Source of the DNA: an uncultured Bacteroidales bacterium
GTDB lineage: Bacteria > Bacteroidota > Bacteroidia > Bacteroidales > P3
Reading direction: 5' to 3'
Assembly: GCA_900314725.1 (NCBI GenBank)
Contig: OMWJ01000001.1
Span: 1 to 64,000, forward strand
Length of the DNA: 64,000 bases
Positions within the stretch are counted from its first letter, which is position 1, and every line of letters begins with the position of its first letter. A program made the position numbers and the translations under genes. Of the stretch, positions 10,446 to 20,500 are shown in pieces. The notes below the pieces were generated by a model. That model worked only from the letters and a program-made list of their open reading frames with translations. It was not told where the DNA came from and did no database searches.

Positions 10446-10475
10446 TTTGTAATAAAATATTTCTTCGTAATTTTG
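10446..10475 (+). promoter_or_regulatory. Promoter of the trigger factor operon
   Basis: TTTG at 10446-10449 and TAATTTTG at 10468-10475, separated by 18 bases, match the Bacteroidota promoter. It lies in the 106-base gap before the trigger factor gene. Confidence 0.6.
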
Positions 10476-10532
10476 CACGAAATTAAAAAGTAAAAAACAG
10501 AATAATAAAACAGATAAAAGATTTTTAATACA

Positions 10533-11933
10533 ATGAATGTAAGTCAAGAAAAAACTGGAGATTTAACTTTCTCTTTGAAGATAGAATTACAGGAGAGTGA
10601 TTATAGAGAACAAGTAGAAAAACAACTTAAAGATCAAAGAAAAAAAGTAAATATGCCAGGTTTCCGTCCTGGTCAGGTGCCTTTGTCAATGGTAAAGAAG
10701 ATGTATGAAACTCCTATTAAGGCACAAGAAGTAGAAAGACTAATGTCTGACAACCTTTATAAATATATTGCAGATAATAAGATTAAAGTTTTAGGATCTC
10801 CATTGGCAAATAATGAAAAAACTCCAAAGATAGATTGGAATGTAGATACAACTTTTGCTTTCTACTTTGATATTGCCGTTCAACCAGAATTTTCTATTGA
10901 CCTTAAAAAGGAAAAGACTACCTTATTTGAAATAGAACCTACTGAAGAAAACTTAAATAAATTTGTTGAGGATATTCGTTTGCGTTATGGAAAATTAGAG
11001 AATCCAGAAACAGTTGGTGAAAAAGATATGCTTTATGGTCATTTAGAGGAACTACAAGAAGATGGTACAAAGAAAGAAAACGGAGTAGATACTAATGCTA
11101 CTATTTTTGTAGATCGCATTGCTTTAAAGACAATAAAAGACAAATTCATCGGCAAAAAGAAAGATGCTAAAATAACATTTAAACCTCACAAAGCCTTTAA
11201 GGATACTAATCAACTTGCTACTGTTCTGCACAAAACAGCAGAAGAATGCAAAGAATTCACTTCAGACTGCATATATACTATAGACAATATTCAAAGAATG
11301 GAAATGGCTGAAATGAATGAAGAATTCTTTAAACGTGCTTATAAAGACAAGGATATTAAGACTGAACAAGAATTTATTCAAGTTGCAAAAGAAGATATTT
11401 GCAAAACTTATGCTCAGCAGTCAGATAACTATTTCCTTAATAAAGTTAGCGAACAACTTGTAAAAAACACTAAGATTGATCTTCCTGTTGAATTCTTAAA
11501 ACGCTGGCTTGTGGAAACAAGTGAGGGTAAGATGACTAAAGAGGAAATAGAAAAAGATGCTGACAAATATCTTGACGGTGTTAAATGGCAACTTATAGAG
11601 GGTAAAATCATAGAAGAAAATGAAATAAAAATAACAGATGAAGACATCATCTCTTACTATAAGACAGAGCTTCTACCTAACTATTTCCCTCCTATGCCTG
11701 ACCAAACAGAAGAACAACAAAAAGAGTTTGATCAAAGGTTAGACAAAATTGCAAAAGATATGCTAAAGGAGAGAGAGCAAACAGGGCAAGTTTACAATTT
11801 CTTACTTGATAGACAAATGACTCAAATACTAAAAGACAAGACTTCTGTAAATGTTAAGAAAGTAGATTCAGACGAATTTATAAAAGAAGTACAAAAAGCC
11901 GATGAGTCAGCAAAAAAATCTGATAAAAAATAA
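10533..11933 (+). CDS. tig: Trigger factor chaperone
   Basis: The 466-residue product is a ribosome-associated folding chaperone that binds nascent chains at the exit tunnel. The N-terminal ribosome-binding signature is present as GFRPGQVP at residues 43-50 (typically GFRKGKVP). The middle region, where the FKBP-type isomerase domain should lie, is weakly conserved. The C-terminal half is charged and helical and fits the chaperone arms. Length is usual for Bacteroidales. ychF follows 12 bases downstream, probably in one transcript. Confidence 0.93.
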   Translation: MNVSQEKTGDLTFSLKIELQESDYREQVEKQLKDQRKKVNMPGFRPGQVPLSMVKKMYETPIKAQEVERLMSDNLYKYIADNKIKVLGSPLANNEKTPKIDWNVDTTFAFYFDIAVQPEFSIDLKKEKTTLFEIEPTEENLNKFVEDIRLRYGKLENPETVGEKDMLYGHLEELQEDGTKKENGVDTNATIFVDRIALKTIKDKFIGKKKDAKITFKPHKAFKDTNQLATVLHKTAEECKEFTSDCIYTIDNIQRMEMAEMNEEFFKRAYKDKDIKTEQEFIQVAKEDICKTYAQQSDNYFLNKVSEQLVKNTKIDLPVEFLKRWLVETSEGKMTKEEIEKDADKYLDGVKWQLIEGKIIEENEIKITDEDIISYYKTELLPNYFPPMPDQTEEQQKEFDQRLDKIAKDMLKEREQTGQVYNFLLDRQMTQILKDKTSVNVKKVDSDEFIKEVQKADESAKKSDKK

Positions 11934-11945
11934 TACATTATTAAT

Positions 11946-13049
11946 ATGTCATTAAAATGTGGTATAGTTGGTTTGCCTAATGTGGGCAAATCAACTTTAT
12001 TTAATTGTCTAAGTAATTCTAAGGCTCCGTCTGCCAACTTTCCTTTCTGCACTATTGAGCCAAACGTTGGTATGATAAGCGTGCCTGACGAACGTTTGAA
12101 TGTTTTAGCAGAGATAGATAAACCTGAAAAAATTGTCCCAACAACTGTAGAAATCGTAGATATTGCAGGATTAGTAAAGGGAGCAAGCAAAGGAGAAGGA
12201 TTGGGAAATAAATTCTTAGGAAACATTAGAGAATGCGATGCTATAATAGAGGTTTTGCGTTGTTTTGATGATGATAATATTGTTCATGTTGATGGAAGCG
12301 TTGATCCTATAAGAGACAAAGAAATCATTGATATGGAACTCCAACTGAAAGATTTGGAAACAATAGAGTCTCGCTACGCAAAAACAGAAAAGATAGCGAA
12401 AGTTGGAGGAGATAAGAAAGCCAAAGACAGTTTTGAAGTCATCAAAGCATATAAAGAAGTATTAGAACAAGGAAGAAATGCAAGAGAGATAACTTTTGAT
12501 AACAAGGACTTAACTCTTGCAGCTAAAGAATTGTGCTTACTTACTGCCAAACCTATACTTTATGTTTGCAATGTTGATGAAAAGAGTTGCAAAGAAGGTA
12601 ATACATACGTTGATAGCGTAAGAGCAATGGCAGAAAAAGAACATGCAGAAGTGCTTGTTATTGCTGCTAAAACAGAAGAGGATATTGCAGAACTTGACAC
12701 ATACGAGGAGAAACTTATGTTCTTAGAGGAGTTAGGATTAAAAGAAAGTGGCGTAAATCGTCTGATAAAATCTGCCTACAAGATGTTGAACCTTGAAACT
12801 TTCCTTACGACAGGACCTAAGGAAACTCGTGCATGGACTTTCCATAAAGGCGATAAAGCCCCTCAATGTGCAGGAGTGATACATTCAGATTTTGAGAAAG
12901 GTTTTATTCGTGCTGAAGTTATAAAGTATGATGACTATATACATTACAGAAGTGAAGCTGCTTGCAAAGAGGCTGGCAAAATTTCTATTGAGGGAAAAGA
13001 CTATGTGGTGCAAGACGGAGATATAATGCATTTCAGATTTAATGTTTAG
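11946..13049 (+). CDS. ychF: Redox-regulated ATPase YchF/OLA1
   Basis: The 367-residue Obg-like P-loop protein has Walker A GLPNVGKST at residues 9-17 and the switch DIAGLVKGAS. In place of the GTPase NKxD motif it has CNVDE, the family trait linked to ATP rather than GTP preference. The C-terminal TGS-like region includes HSDFEKGFIRAEV and ends FRFNV, which is characteristic. It is a conserved cytosolic, ribosome-associated ATPase whose role is still debated. It follows tig by 12 bases and precedes ackA by 38. Confidence 0.95.
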   Translation: MSLKCGIVGLPNVGKSTLFNCLSNSKAPSANFPFCTIEPNVGMISVPDERLNVLAEIDKPEKIVPTTVEIVDIAGLVKGASKGEGLGNKFLGNIRECDAIIEVLRCFDDDNIVHVDGSVDPIRDKEIIDMELQLKDLETIESRYAKTEKIAKVGGDKKAKDSFEVIKAYKEVLEQGRNAREITFDNKDLTLAAKELCLLTAKPILYVCNVDEKSCKEGNTYVDSVRAMAEKEHAEVLVIAAKTEEDIAELDTYEEKLMFLEELGLKESGVNRLIKSAYKMLNLETFLTTGPKETRAWTFHKGDKAPQCAGVIHSDFEKGFIRAEVIKYDDYIHYRSEAACKEAGKISIEGKDYVVQDGDIMHFRFNV

Positions 13050-13087
13050 AAACCTTAAGAATAAAAATAACAAAAAACGATACAACA

Positions 13088-14290
13088 ATGAAAATACTTG
13101 TTTTAAATTGCGGAAGTTCATCTATCAAATATCAATTGATAGATATTATCAGCGACAATGAGTCAAAACTTTTGGCAAAAGGTCTTTTGGAAAGAATAGG
13201 CTTGGAAATGGGAGAATTTACTCACAAGGCCAACGGAGAAAAACATTATGAGCAGCTACCTATCGCTGACCACAAGGCTGGAATCAATATCGTCTTAAAA
13301 GCCCTTACTGATGAAAAATTAGGCGTGATTAAGTCTTTGGATGAGATTCAAGCTTGCGGACATAGAGTAGCTCATGGTGGAGAAAAATTCACTAAGAGTG
13401 TCCTTGTTAATGATGATGTAAAAAACAGTATTAGAGAACTTACTCCTTTGGCTCCTTTGCATACTCCAGGTAATCTTGCAGGTATTGAAGCAATGCAAGC
13501 TCTTTTGCCTGGCAAACCACAAGTAGCTGTTTTTGATACAGCATTTCATCACACTATGCCAAAACAAGCTTATCTTTACGGCATTCCATACGAATACTAT
13601 CTAAATGATAGAATACGTAGATATGGCTTCCACGGAACATCTCACCGTTTTGTCGCTCCAAAAGCAGCAAAAATGGTTGGCATGGATGTAAATAATGCTA
13701 AGATTATTTCTTGCCATTTGGGTAGTGGTGCTTCTATCTGTGCTGTAAAGAATGGTAAGAGTATAGATACTTCCATGGGATTTACTCCATTGGAAGGTTT
13801 GGTTATGGGTTCTCGTTGCGGTGATTTAGATGTTGGTGCATTGTTATACATCGCAGAGAAAGAAGGTTGGGACTACAAACAAACTAATAGCTTCCTTAAC
13901 AAACAATGTGGATTAAAAGGTCTTACAGGTGGTGTTGTAGATATGCGTGACATCATGGCTGCTAAACGTGAAGGTAAAGAAAGAGAAAGCAATGCTTTTG
14001 ATGTTTTTGCTTATAGAGTAAAGAAATATATTGGAGCATACGCAGCAGCTATGGGTGGAGTAGATATTATTCTATTCACAGGAGGTATTGGAGAAAATGC
14101 TTGGTGGCAAAGACAAGAGATTTGCAATGGTTTAGAGTTTCTTGGTGCTGTCATAGATAAAAAAGTCAATGAAGAAATGGCTGGACAAGACGGTATTATT
14201 TCCACTCCAGAAAGTACAGTAAAGATTCTTTCTGTAACAACAGATGAAGAATACGTTATTGCTAAAGACACCTATGAACTTTCAAAATAA
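13088..14290 (+). CDS. ackA: Acetate kinase
   Basis: The 400-residue protein belongs to the ASKHA fold. Seen: N-terminal LVLNCGSSSIKYQL, AHGGEKF, FDTAFHHTMP (catalytic aspartate region), GFHGTSHR, and the C-terminal FTGGIGENAWWQR. It interconverts acetyl phosphate plus ADP with acetate plus ATP, the energy-conserving last step of acetate fermentation. The usual partner phosphotransacetylase (pta) is not adjacent. The TAA stop overlaps the ATG of the next gene (TAATG), indicating translational coupling to an acyltransferase. Confidence 0.97.
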   Translation: MKILVLNCGSSSIKYQLIDIISDNESKLLAKGLLERIGLEMGEFTHKANGEKHYEQLPIADHKAGINIVLKALTDEKLGVIKSLDEIQACGHRVAHGGEKFTKSVLVNDDVKNSIRELTPLAPLHTPGNLAGIEAMQALLPGKPQVAVFDTAFHHTMPKQAYLYGIPYEYYLNDRIRRYGFHGTSHRFVAPKAAKMVGMDVNNAKIISCHLGSGASICAVKNGKSIDTSMGFTPLEGLVMGSRCGDLDVGALLYIAEKEGWDYKQTNSFLNKQCGLKGLTGGVVDMRDIMAAKREGKERESNAFDVFAYRVKKYIGAYAAAMGGVDIILFTGGIGENAWWQRQEICNGLEFLGAVIDKKVNEEMAGQDGIISTPESTVKILSVTTDEEYVIAKDTYELSK

Positions 14291-14850
14291 TGAAACTATT
14301 AGGTAAAATCCTTTTAAAACTTTGCGGTTTTCATCTTCATAAAGATTTTGATGTGAAGATGAAAAACGCTGTTATCATTGAAGCTCCTCATACGTCTATG
14401 TGGGACTTCGTAATTGGCAGAGCAGGATTGTGGGTATTAGGAATAAGATGTCATTTCCTCATAAAAAAAGAATTATTTTTTTTCCCCCTTGGTTTAGTTC
14501 TTAGAAGTTTGGGGGCAGTACCTGTCAATAGAGGGAAAGACGGCAAAGGTTTCTTTGATGATATTATCAAAGAACTGTCTTCTAACAAAAACTTCTCTCT
14601 TGTTCTTACTCCTGAGGGTACAAGAAAACGTAACAACAATTGGAAAAAAGGATACTATTTTATTGCACAACAAAGCAAAAAACCTATCTTTATGGCTTGG
14701 ATAGACTACAAAAAGAAAGAATGTGGAGTAAATCCTAAGCCGATATATCCTACAGGCAATTATTCAGAAGATTTTGTTGCCATAGAAGATTTTTATAGAG
14801 GAATAAATGCAAAACACCCTGAAGGATTTAACCTGACTCCAAAAGAGTAA
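14290..14850 (+). CDS. PlsC-like 1-acyl-glycerol-3-phosphate acyltransferase
   Basis: The 186-residue protein has the two hallmark motifs of the PlsC/LPLAT family: an H-x4-D block (APHTSMWD, near residue 35) and PEGTRKR near residue 113. It is shorter than standard PlsC and belongs to the compact acyltransferases common in Bacteroidota. Its role is probably acyl transfer in phospholipid or ornithine-lipid synthesis at the inner face of the membrane. The exact substrate cannot be read from the sequence. The start codon overlaps the ackA stop, and a strong terminator follows. Confidence 0.82.
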   Translation: MKLLGKILLKLCGFHLHKDFDVKMKNAVIIEAPHTSMWDFVIGRAGLWVLGIRCHFLIKKELFFFPLGLVLRSLGAVPVNRGKDGKGFFDDIIKELSSNKNFSLVLTPEGTRKRNNNWKKGYYFIAQQSKKPIFMAWIDYKKKECGVNPKPIYPTGNYSEDFVAIEDFYRGINAKHPEGFNLTPKE

Positions 14851-14871
14851 TAAAAAACTAAAACATCAAAT

Positions 14872-14909
14872 AAAAGAAGCGACTATTAGAAAATAGTCGC
14901 TTCTTTTGA
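14872..14909 (+). terminator. Rho-independent terminator after the acyltransferase gene
   Basis: A perfect 16-bp stem (14872-14887 with 14892-14907) closes a 4-base loop. The stem contains AGAAGCGACTATT and its complement, and its 3' arm ends in TTTT. It should end the tig-ychF-ackA-acyltransferase transcript. Confidence 0.85.
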
Positions 14910-14946
14910 CTCTATTTTCTTCAAATGAGAATGAATATAAAACAGT

Positions 14947-15058
14947 TTTAGACTTGATGAAAAAACATCAAGATTTAAAAAATTAAAACCAAGTCTTTAC
15001 ACCCTAAACATCAAATCTTTTTTTGCTAAGTCTTGATGTTTTTTCACGAAGATTTGAT
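14947..15058. repeat. Mosaic palindromic intergenic element, copy 1
   Basis: The span contains a CTTGATG/CATCAAG hairpin (14953-14972), the half-arm TTAAAACCAAGTC, the shared core CTTTACACCCTAAAC (14995-15009), and an ATCAAATCTT/AAGATTTGAT inverted repeat (15010-15019 with 15049-15058). The same blocks recur near 27.4, 38.1, 47.5 and 60.5 kb. There is no coding potential. It lies between the acyltransferase terminator and the tRNA-His promoter. Confidence 0.7.
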
Positions 15059-15167
15059 AATTGTTATAAATATTGATAATCAGATGAATAAAGTCTAAAC
15101 AATATTGCTTCAACATTTTTCTTTCTCTCTCCTTAGCGTTCTTATTTAGAAAAATAAACTAAAAAAA

Positions 15168-15198
15168 TTTGTCAATTAAAGAAAACTTTATAATTTTG
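15168..15198 (+). promoter_or_regulatory. Promoter of tRNA-His
   Basis: TTTG at 15168-15171, exactly 19 bases, then TAATTTTG at 15191-15198: a textbook Bacteroidota promoter 18 bases before the tRNA. Confidence 0.8.
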
Positions 15199-15216
15199 CA
15201 AACTGATTTTAGAGAT

Positions 15217-15291
15217 GGTATCTTTAGTTCAGTTGGTTAGAACGTCGGATTGTGGTTCCGAAGGTCGTGAGTTCGAATCTCACAAGGTACC
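15217..15291 (+). tRNA. tRNA-His (GTG anticodon)
   Basis: A full cloverleaf can be folded. The D stem is GTTC/GAAC, the anticodon stem TCGGA/TCCGA with loop TTGTGGT (anticodon GTG), and the T arm GTGAG-TTCGAAT-CTCAC. The acceptor has the extra G(-1) facing C73, the identity element for histidyl-tRNA synthetase, encoded in the gene. The 3' CCA is not encoded. Confidence 0.97.
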
Positions 15292-15300
15292 CTTGGAAAC

Positions 15301-15340
15301 AAAAGGCTTCAAAATCCTCGAAGGACTTTGAGGCCTTTTA
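15301..15340 (+). terminator. Terminator after tRNA-His
   Basis: AAAAGGCTTCAAAATCCT pairs imperfectly with AGGACTTTGAGGCCTTTT across a short loop, immediately downstream of the tRNA. Confidence 0.7.
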
Positions 15341-15362
15341 AGGTTTAATAAAACGTTTGTTT

Positions 15363-16241
15363 ATGCATAAGGCAGGTTTCGTAAATATCATAGGCAACCC
15401 TAATGTTGGGAAGAGTACTCTGATGAATGCTTTAGTTGGAGAAAACCTCTCTATAACTACATTCAAAGCCCAAACCACAAGACATAGAATAATGGGTATT
15501 GCCAATGGTGATGATTTTCAAATAGTTTATTCTGACACTCCGGGAATAGTCAATCCTCATTACAAGCTTCACGAGCAGATGATGGCTTTTGTTTCGTCAG
15601 CTTTGAAGGATGCAGACATTTTTCTTTTGGTTACTGAGGTTGGGGAGAGTCTCAAGAATGAGAAGACGTTGGACTATATCATCAATTCAAAGGTTCCTGT
15701 TATCCTCATCATTAATAAGATAGACCTTTCCTCACAGGAGGTAATCAATGATAAAGTATCATATTGGCAGAACATTATCCCAAGAGCAAAAGTCATACCT
15801 TGCTCCGCAACAGAGAAGTTTAACTTGGATAGGATTTTCAGCACTATCATGGAACTCTTACCTGAGAATCCTCCTTACTTCCCTAAGGATGAACTAACCG
15901 ACAAAAGCATGCGTTTTTTCGCCTCTGAGATAATACGAGAGAAAATACTTTTATATTACAACAAAGAGATACCTTATTCCTGCGAGGTTTCTATTGATGA
16001 ATATAAAGAGAAAGATGACACCGATTATATTTCCGCTGTGATATATGTGGAAAGGGAAAGTCAAAAGGGAATAATACTTGGACATCAAGGGCAGATGATA
16101 AAGAAACTTGGCACTGAGGCAAGAAAAGACATAGAAAAGTTCATAGATAAAAAATGTTATCTGAAACTCTTTGTAAAAGTTAAGGAGAATTGGAGAAACA
16201 ATCTTAAAGATTTAAAACATTTTGGCTACCAGCAACAATAA
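15363..16241 (+). CDS. era: GTPase Era
   Basis: The 292-residue protein starts at the ATG at 15363 (an in-frame TTG lies 6 bases upstream). The GTPase motifs are in order: GNPNVGKST (residues 11-19), the G2 region TTRHRIMG, DTPG, and NKID. The C-terminal KH domain is seen in IILGHQGQMIKKLG. Era binds the 3' end of 16S rRNA and assists 30S assembly. The last 20 bases overlap the next gene. Confidence 0.96.
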   Translation: MHKAGFVNIIGNPNVGKSTLMNALVGENLSITTFKAQTTRHRIMGIANGDDFQIVYSDTPGIVNPHYKLHEQMMAFVSSALKDADIFLLVTEVGESLKNEKTLDYIINSKVPVILIINKIDLSSQEVINDKVSYWQNIIPRAKVIPCSATEKFNLDRIFSTIMELLPENPPYFPKDELTDKSMRFFASEIIREKILLYYNKEIPYSCEVSIDEYKEKDDTDYISAVIYVERESQKGIILGHQGQMIKKLGTEARKDIEKFIDKKCYLKLFVKVKENWRNNLKDLKHFGYQQQ

Positions 16242-17463
16242 TATAATAGTAGTCGGAGCAGGTGCTGCGGGACTTTTTGCTTCTAATATTCTAATGCAAA
16301 GAGGCAAGAACGTCATCCTTTTAGAGAAAAAACATCAGGCAGGACTAAAACTCAGAATAACAGGAAAAGGTCGTTGCAATATCACTAATTCCAGACCAAA
16401 AGAAGAGTATTTCAAACATATATCTTCTCCAAAGTTTTTTGAATCTGCTTTTGATAATTTCAGCAATACAGACCTATGCTCTTTTTTTAAAGAAAGAGGA
16501 TTGGACCTTATTGAAGAAAGAGGAGGAAGAATATTTCCTAAGAGCGGCAAGTCATTAGATGTCTTCCTAAGTCTTTTAAAACCTCTGGAAGAAAGCCCTC
16601 GTGTCAGGATAGAAAAAAACTGCGAGGTAGAACATCTTATTATCAAAAACCATAAGGTTGTTGGTGTTAGCACTAATCTTGGAGACTTCTACGCCGATGT
16701 TGTAATTCTTGCCACAGGAGGAAAAACCTATCCTTCTACAGGTTCAACGGGAGACGGATATTATCTTGCAGAAGAAGTGGGACACAGCATTGTTGAGCCA
16801 TTGCCTGCTTTGGTGGGATTAAGAACAAAAGAGGGTTACCCAAAAGAATTACAAGATTTTTTAGTAAAAAACTGTGAAGTATGTATAACAGATGATAGAC
16901 ACAAAACTGTTGCGAAACTCTTTGGTGATGTCTATTTAGATGAATACGGATTAAGTGGTCCTGTTATGCTCTCTCTTTCTCGTATTGTGGCAAAAGATTT
17001 AGACAGAGGAGCAAGGCTCTTTCTTTGCTTAGACTTTAAGCCTAAGGTAAGCAAAGAAAAACTTCTACAGGAAATTCATCAAGTTTTCTCTATGCGAAGA
17101 ACAGAAGATGTAGCCTCAGTATTAAGAAAATGGTTTGCAAAGCCTTTGGTTAAAGATGTCTTACAAATATGTAAGCTTAACGGTAAAGCAATGGCTAAAA
17201 ACATAAAAGAAGAGGATTACAATACTCTCGCTTGGTATATGAAAGAAAGAAGACAGCCTATTGTAGGAGATATGGGTTGGAAAGAAGCTATTATTACTAT
17301 GGGAGGGATAAACTTAAATGAAATAAATCCTCAGACTATGCAGAGCAAATTAGTAAAAGGCTTGTCGTTTTGTGGAGAAGTGATAGACTTGGATGCAGAC
17401 ACGGGAGGATATAACCTGCAAATAGCTTTTTCTACCGCAAAACTCTGTGCAGAAAAAATATAA
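16222..17463 (+). CDS. YhiN/HI0933-like FAD-dependent oxidoreductase
   Basis: The 413-residue flavoprotein has the dinucleotide-binding GAGAAG at residues 12-17, ITGKGRCNITN near 48, and the C-terminal GGxxLNE and CGEVIDLDADTGGYNLQ blocks of the HI0933 family. Its substrate is unknown; the family is classed as an NAD(P)/FAD-dependent oxidoreductase. The only start compatible with an intact Rossmann motif is a TTG at 16222, inside the end of era. Translation is therefore probably coupled to era. Confidence 0.9.
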   Translation: MATSNNNIIVVGAGAAGLFASNILMQRGKNVILLEKKHQAGLKLRITGKGRCNITNSRPKEEYFKHISSPKFFESAFDNFSNTDLCSFFKERGLDLIEERGGRIFPKSGKSLDVFLSLLKPLEESPRVRIEKNCEVEHLIIKNHKVVGVSTNLGDFYADVVILATGGKTYPSTGSTGDGYYLAEEVGHSIVEPLPALVGLRTKEGYPKELQDFLVKNCEVCITDDRHKTVAKLFGDVYLDEYGLSGPVMLSLSRIVAKDLDRGARLFLCLDFKPKVSKEKLLQEIHQVFSMRRTEDVASVLRKWFAKPLVKDVLQICKLNGKAMAKNIKEEDYNTLAWYMKERRQPIVGDMGWKEAIITMGGINLNEINPQTMQSKLVKGLSFCGEVIDLDADTGGYNLQIAFSTAKLCAEKI

Positions 17464-17501
17464 TTTATTATTAAAAACAGGCCTATTACAAGGATTAATG
17501 T

Positions 17502-17509
17502 TATCTTTG
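17502..17509 (+). promoter_or_regulatory. -7 box for the metalloprotease gene
   Basis: TATCTTTG matches TAnnTTTG, 21 bases before the start codon at 17531. No clear -33 TTTG is seen. Confidence 0.5.
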
Positions 17510-17530
17510 CAAATAAAAAACATATATAAT

Positions 17531-20500
17531 ATGAAAAAATTACGAATACTTTTTACAATTACGCTGATATTACTTATCAGTGTGTCGTCTTTGTTTGCAG
17601 TACCTGCAAAACAACAGGCGATAACAGTAAAACAGAGCAACGGAAAACTCCTTACCCTGCTTTTGCAAGGAGATGAAAGAGTGCATTGGGCAAGGACTCT
17701 TGACGGATATTCTCTCTTGAAGAATGAAAACGGAGATTATGTTTATGCCGTCGTAGATGAAAGAGGAAATATGGTTGCTTCTTCTGTTCTTGCAAGCAAT
17801 GTGGAAGAAAGAAATGCAGAAGAATTGGCCTTTGTTTCAACTCTTAACAGAGATTTGCGTTTTTCTTCTGACCAAGTAGCAAACAAACTAAATAAATGGA
17901 ATGCTCCTCAAGGCTCGCCTTTAAGAACAAGTTCTTTCCCGACAGTAGGAACGGACAGCCTTTTAGTTATTCTTGTAGATTTTGCAGATTTACCTTTTAC
18001 CTATACTAATCAGGATTTTGTCAATCTTGTTTCACAGACAAATTATAATGGTTATGGGAGTGTGAAAGACTACTATCTTGACAACTCAAACAATCAATTC
18101 AATATGGCTATTAGAGTTGTAGGTCCTTATACTCTGCCTCACAACATGGCGTATTATGGAGGTAATGACGATGAAAACACAAACTATCAAAATTTTGTAA
18201 GAGATGTTGTTGATTTGGTTGATGCAGATGTAGATTTCTCTCATTTTGACAATGATAATGACGGAGAAGTTGATGGTTTTCATATAATTTTTGCAGGAAC
18301 TCCTGAGTCTTCTACAGGTAATGAAGATGAGATTTGGCCACATCGCTGGTCTTTGTGGATGTATCAAGTATATAAGGACAACACTCTTATTTGGACTTAC
18401 GCTTGTTCTGCAGAAAAGAGAAGTGCTACTCAAATGGATGGTATAGGAACAATGTGTCATGAATTTGGACATGTTCTTGGCTTACCAGATAACTATGATA
18501 CAGATTATTCAGAATCTAACGGCAATTCTGTAACAACAGGTTTTTACGATTTAATGGCAAGTGGTTCTTACAATAATAATGGAGATACTCCTCCTTATCT
18601 TTCTGTTGGAGAAAAAATAATAACCAATTGGGTTACTATTGACACTCTTTCTTCTCCGAGAACAAATGCAAGCATAAGAGCAGTAAATGGAACAACAGAT
18701 ACAGGCTATTATATTGGTATAGATAACAGCAATGAGTTCTTTATTCTTGAAATGAGAAAGAAAACAGGCTGGGATTTATTCTTACCTGGTGAAGGTTTGC
18801 TTGTTTATCATGGAGACAGAACAAAAATAAATGCATGGCTTGATTATGGAACAAATGAGATAAACATTACTCCTTCTGAAAGAGGATGGTTTATTGAACC
18901 TTCCACAGGTGTAACTGCTGATGGAGTTAATGCTTACGCTCCTTTTGGATCTGTTTCTAATATCAATTCATTTGCACCTAATTCTCCTAATACACCTCAT
19001 CTAAACAACGGAACATCAGTTAATATTTCTGTAACAAACATACATTATACTTCTACAAATACTATGGCTTTTGATTTTGGAAGTGTTGATTTAGTACCTC
19101 CAAGTGTAGAAATATCGGATGTAGATACCTTTTATTATAATGGTTCTTTGGCAGCCCAATGGACTTATACCAAGAACGAAACTTGCGAAAAGTATTACGC
19201 AGCACGCTATCAGGACAGCGTCATAGAAAACTTTGCAACAAGCAATAATATGACTCTTAACGAAGTTTTAGCATATCTGATAAATAATGACTACATAACA
19301 GAATACACATCAGACCAAACAGTAGCATATTACACAACTCCAAATACAAATTATGAGATAGTAGTTTGGGCAGTAGGTTACGGTGATACCGTGTTTATAA
19401 AACAGACATTTAATATCCCTTTGGCTCAAGGAGGAACAGGAAATGCTGTGGCAACTATCAACGTTTCAAATATTACCTCTTCAAGTGCAGATATAGACAT
19501 TACAATAAATGACCAAACTTTTTACTATTATGAAGTTCAAGGGCAAACAGCTGCTTTCAACAATTTGAACCTAACGACAGATGCTTTGGTTTTGCAGTAT
19601 TGTTTAGACAACAATTGGTCAAAAACATACGATCCAATGTCTTTTACAATGACAGAATTAGAACCAAACACAGAATATAAGGTATATGTATTTCCTTTCA
19701 ATGCTAATGAAGTTCAAGGCCCTACTGCTGTTGTAACATTTACAACACAAGAATTGGTTCTTCCTAATGTGGAAATATCGGATGTAGATACCTTTTATTA
19801 TAATGGTTCTTTAGCTGCTCAATGGTCTTACACCATGAATGAAACGTGTGAGAAATATTACGCAGCACGCTATCAAGATAATGTTATAGAAAATTTTGCA
19901 ACAAGCAATAATATGTCTCTTAATGAAGTATTAGCATATCTGATAAATAATGACTACATAACGGAATCTACTGCAAATGACACTGTCGCTTATTACACAA
20001 CTCCAAATACTGACTATGAGATTGTTGTTTGGGCTATAGGAAATGGCGATACTGTATTTATAAAGAAAATATACAATATTACCATATCTCAAGGAGGAAC
20101 CGGACTTGCAACAGCTAACATTACTGTTTCAAACGTTACACCTACTACCGCAGATGTTTCTGTAACGAAGAATAGTGAGACATTTTACTATTATTATATT
20201 CAAGGTACAACAACAGCTTTTACTAATAACAACCTCCTTACTGCAAACGACATAGTTCAATACTGTACCACCAATAACTGGACAAAAACCTACGATAATC
20301 TTTCCTTAACTATGACTGATTTAATTCCTAATAGGGAATATACTCTTTGGGCAATACCTTTTAATGCTAATGAAACTATGGGAACACCTCATCATATTAC
20401 ATTTACAACATTAGATACAGTAAGTACTGAACCTGATCCTTGTGTGGTTACTCTTTCTCTTGAGCAAACTATTTGCGAAGGCGAATCTTATATGGGACAA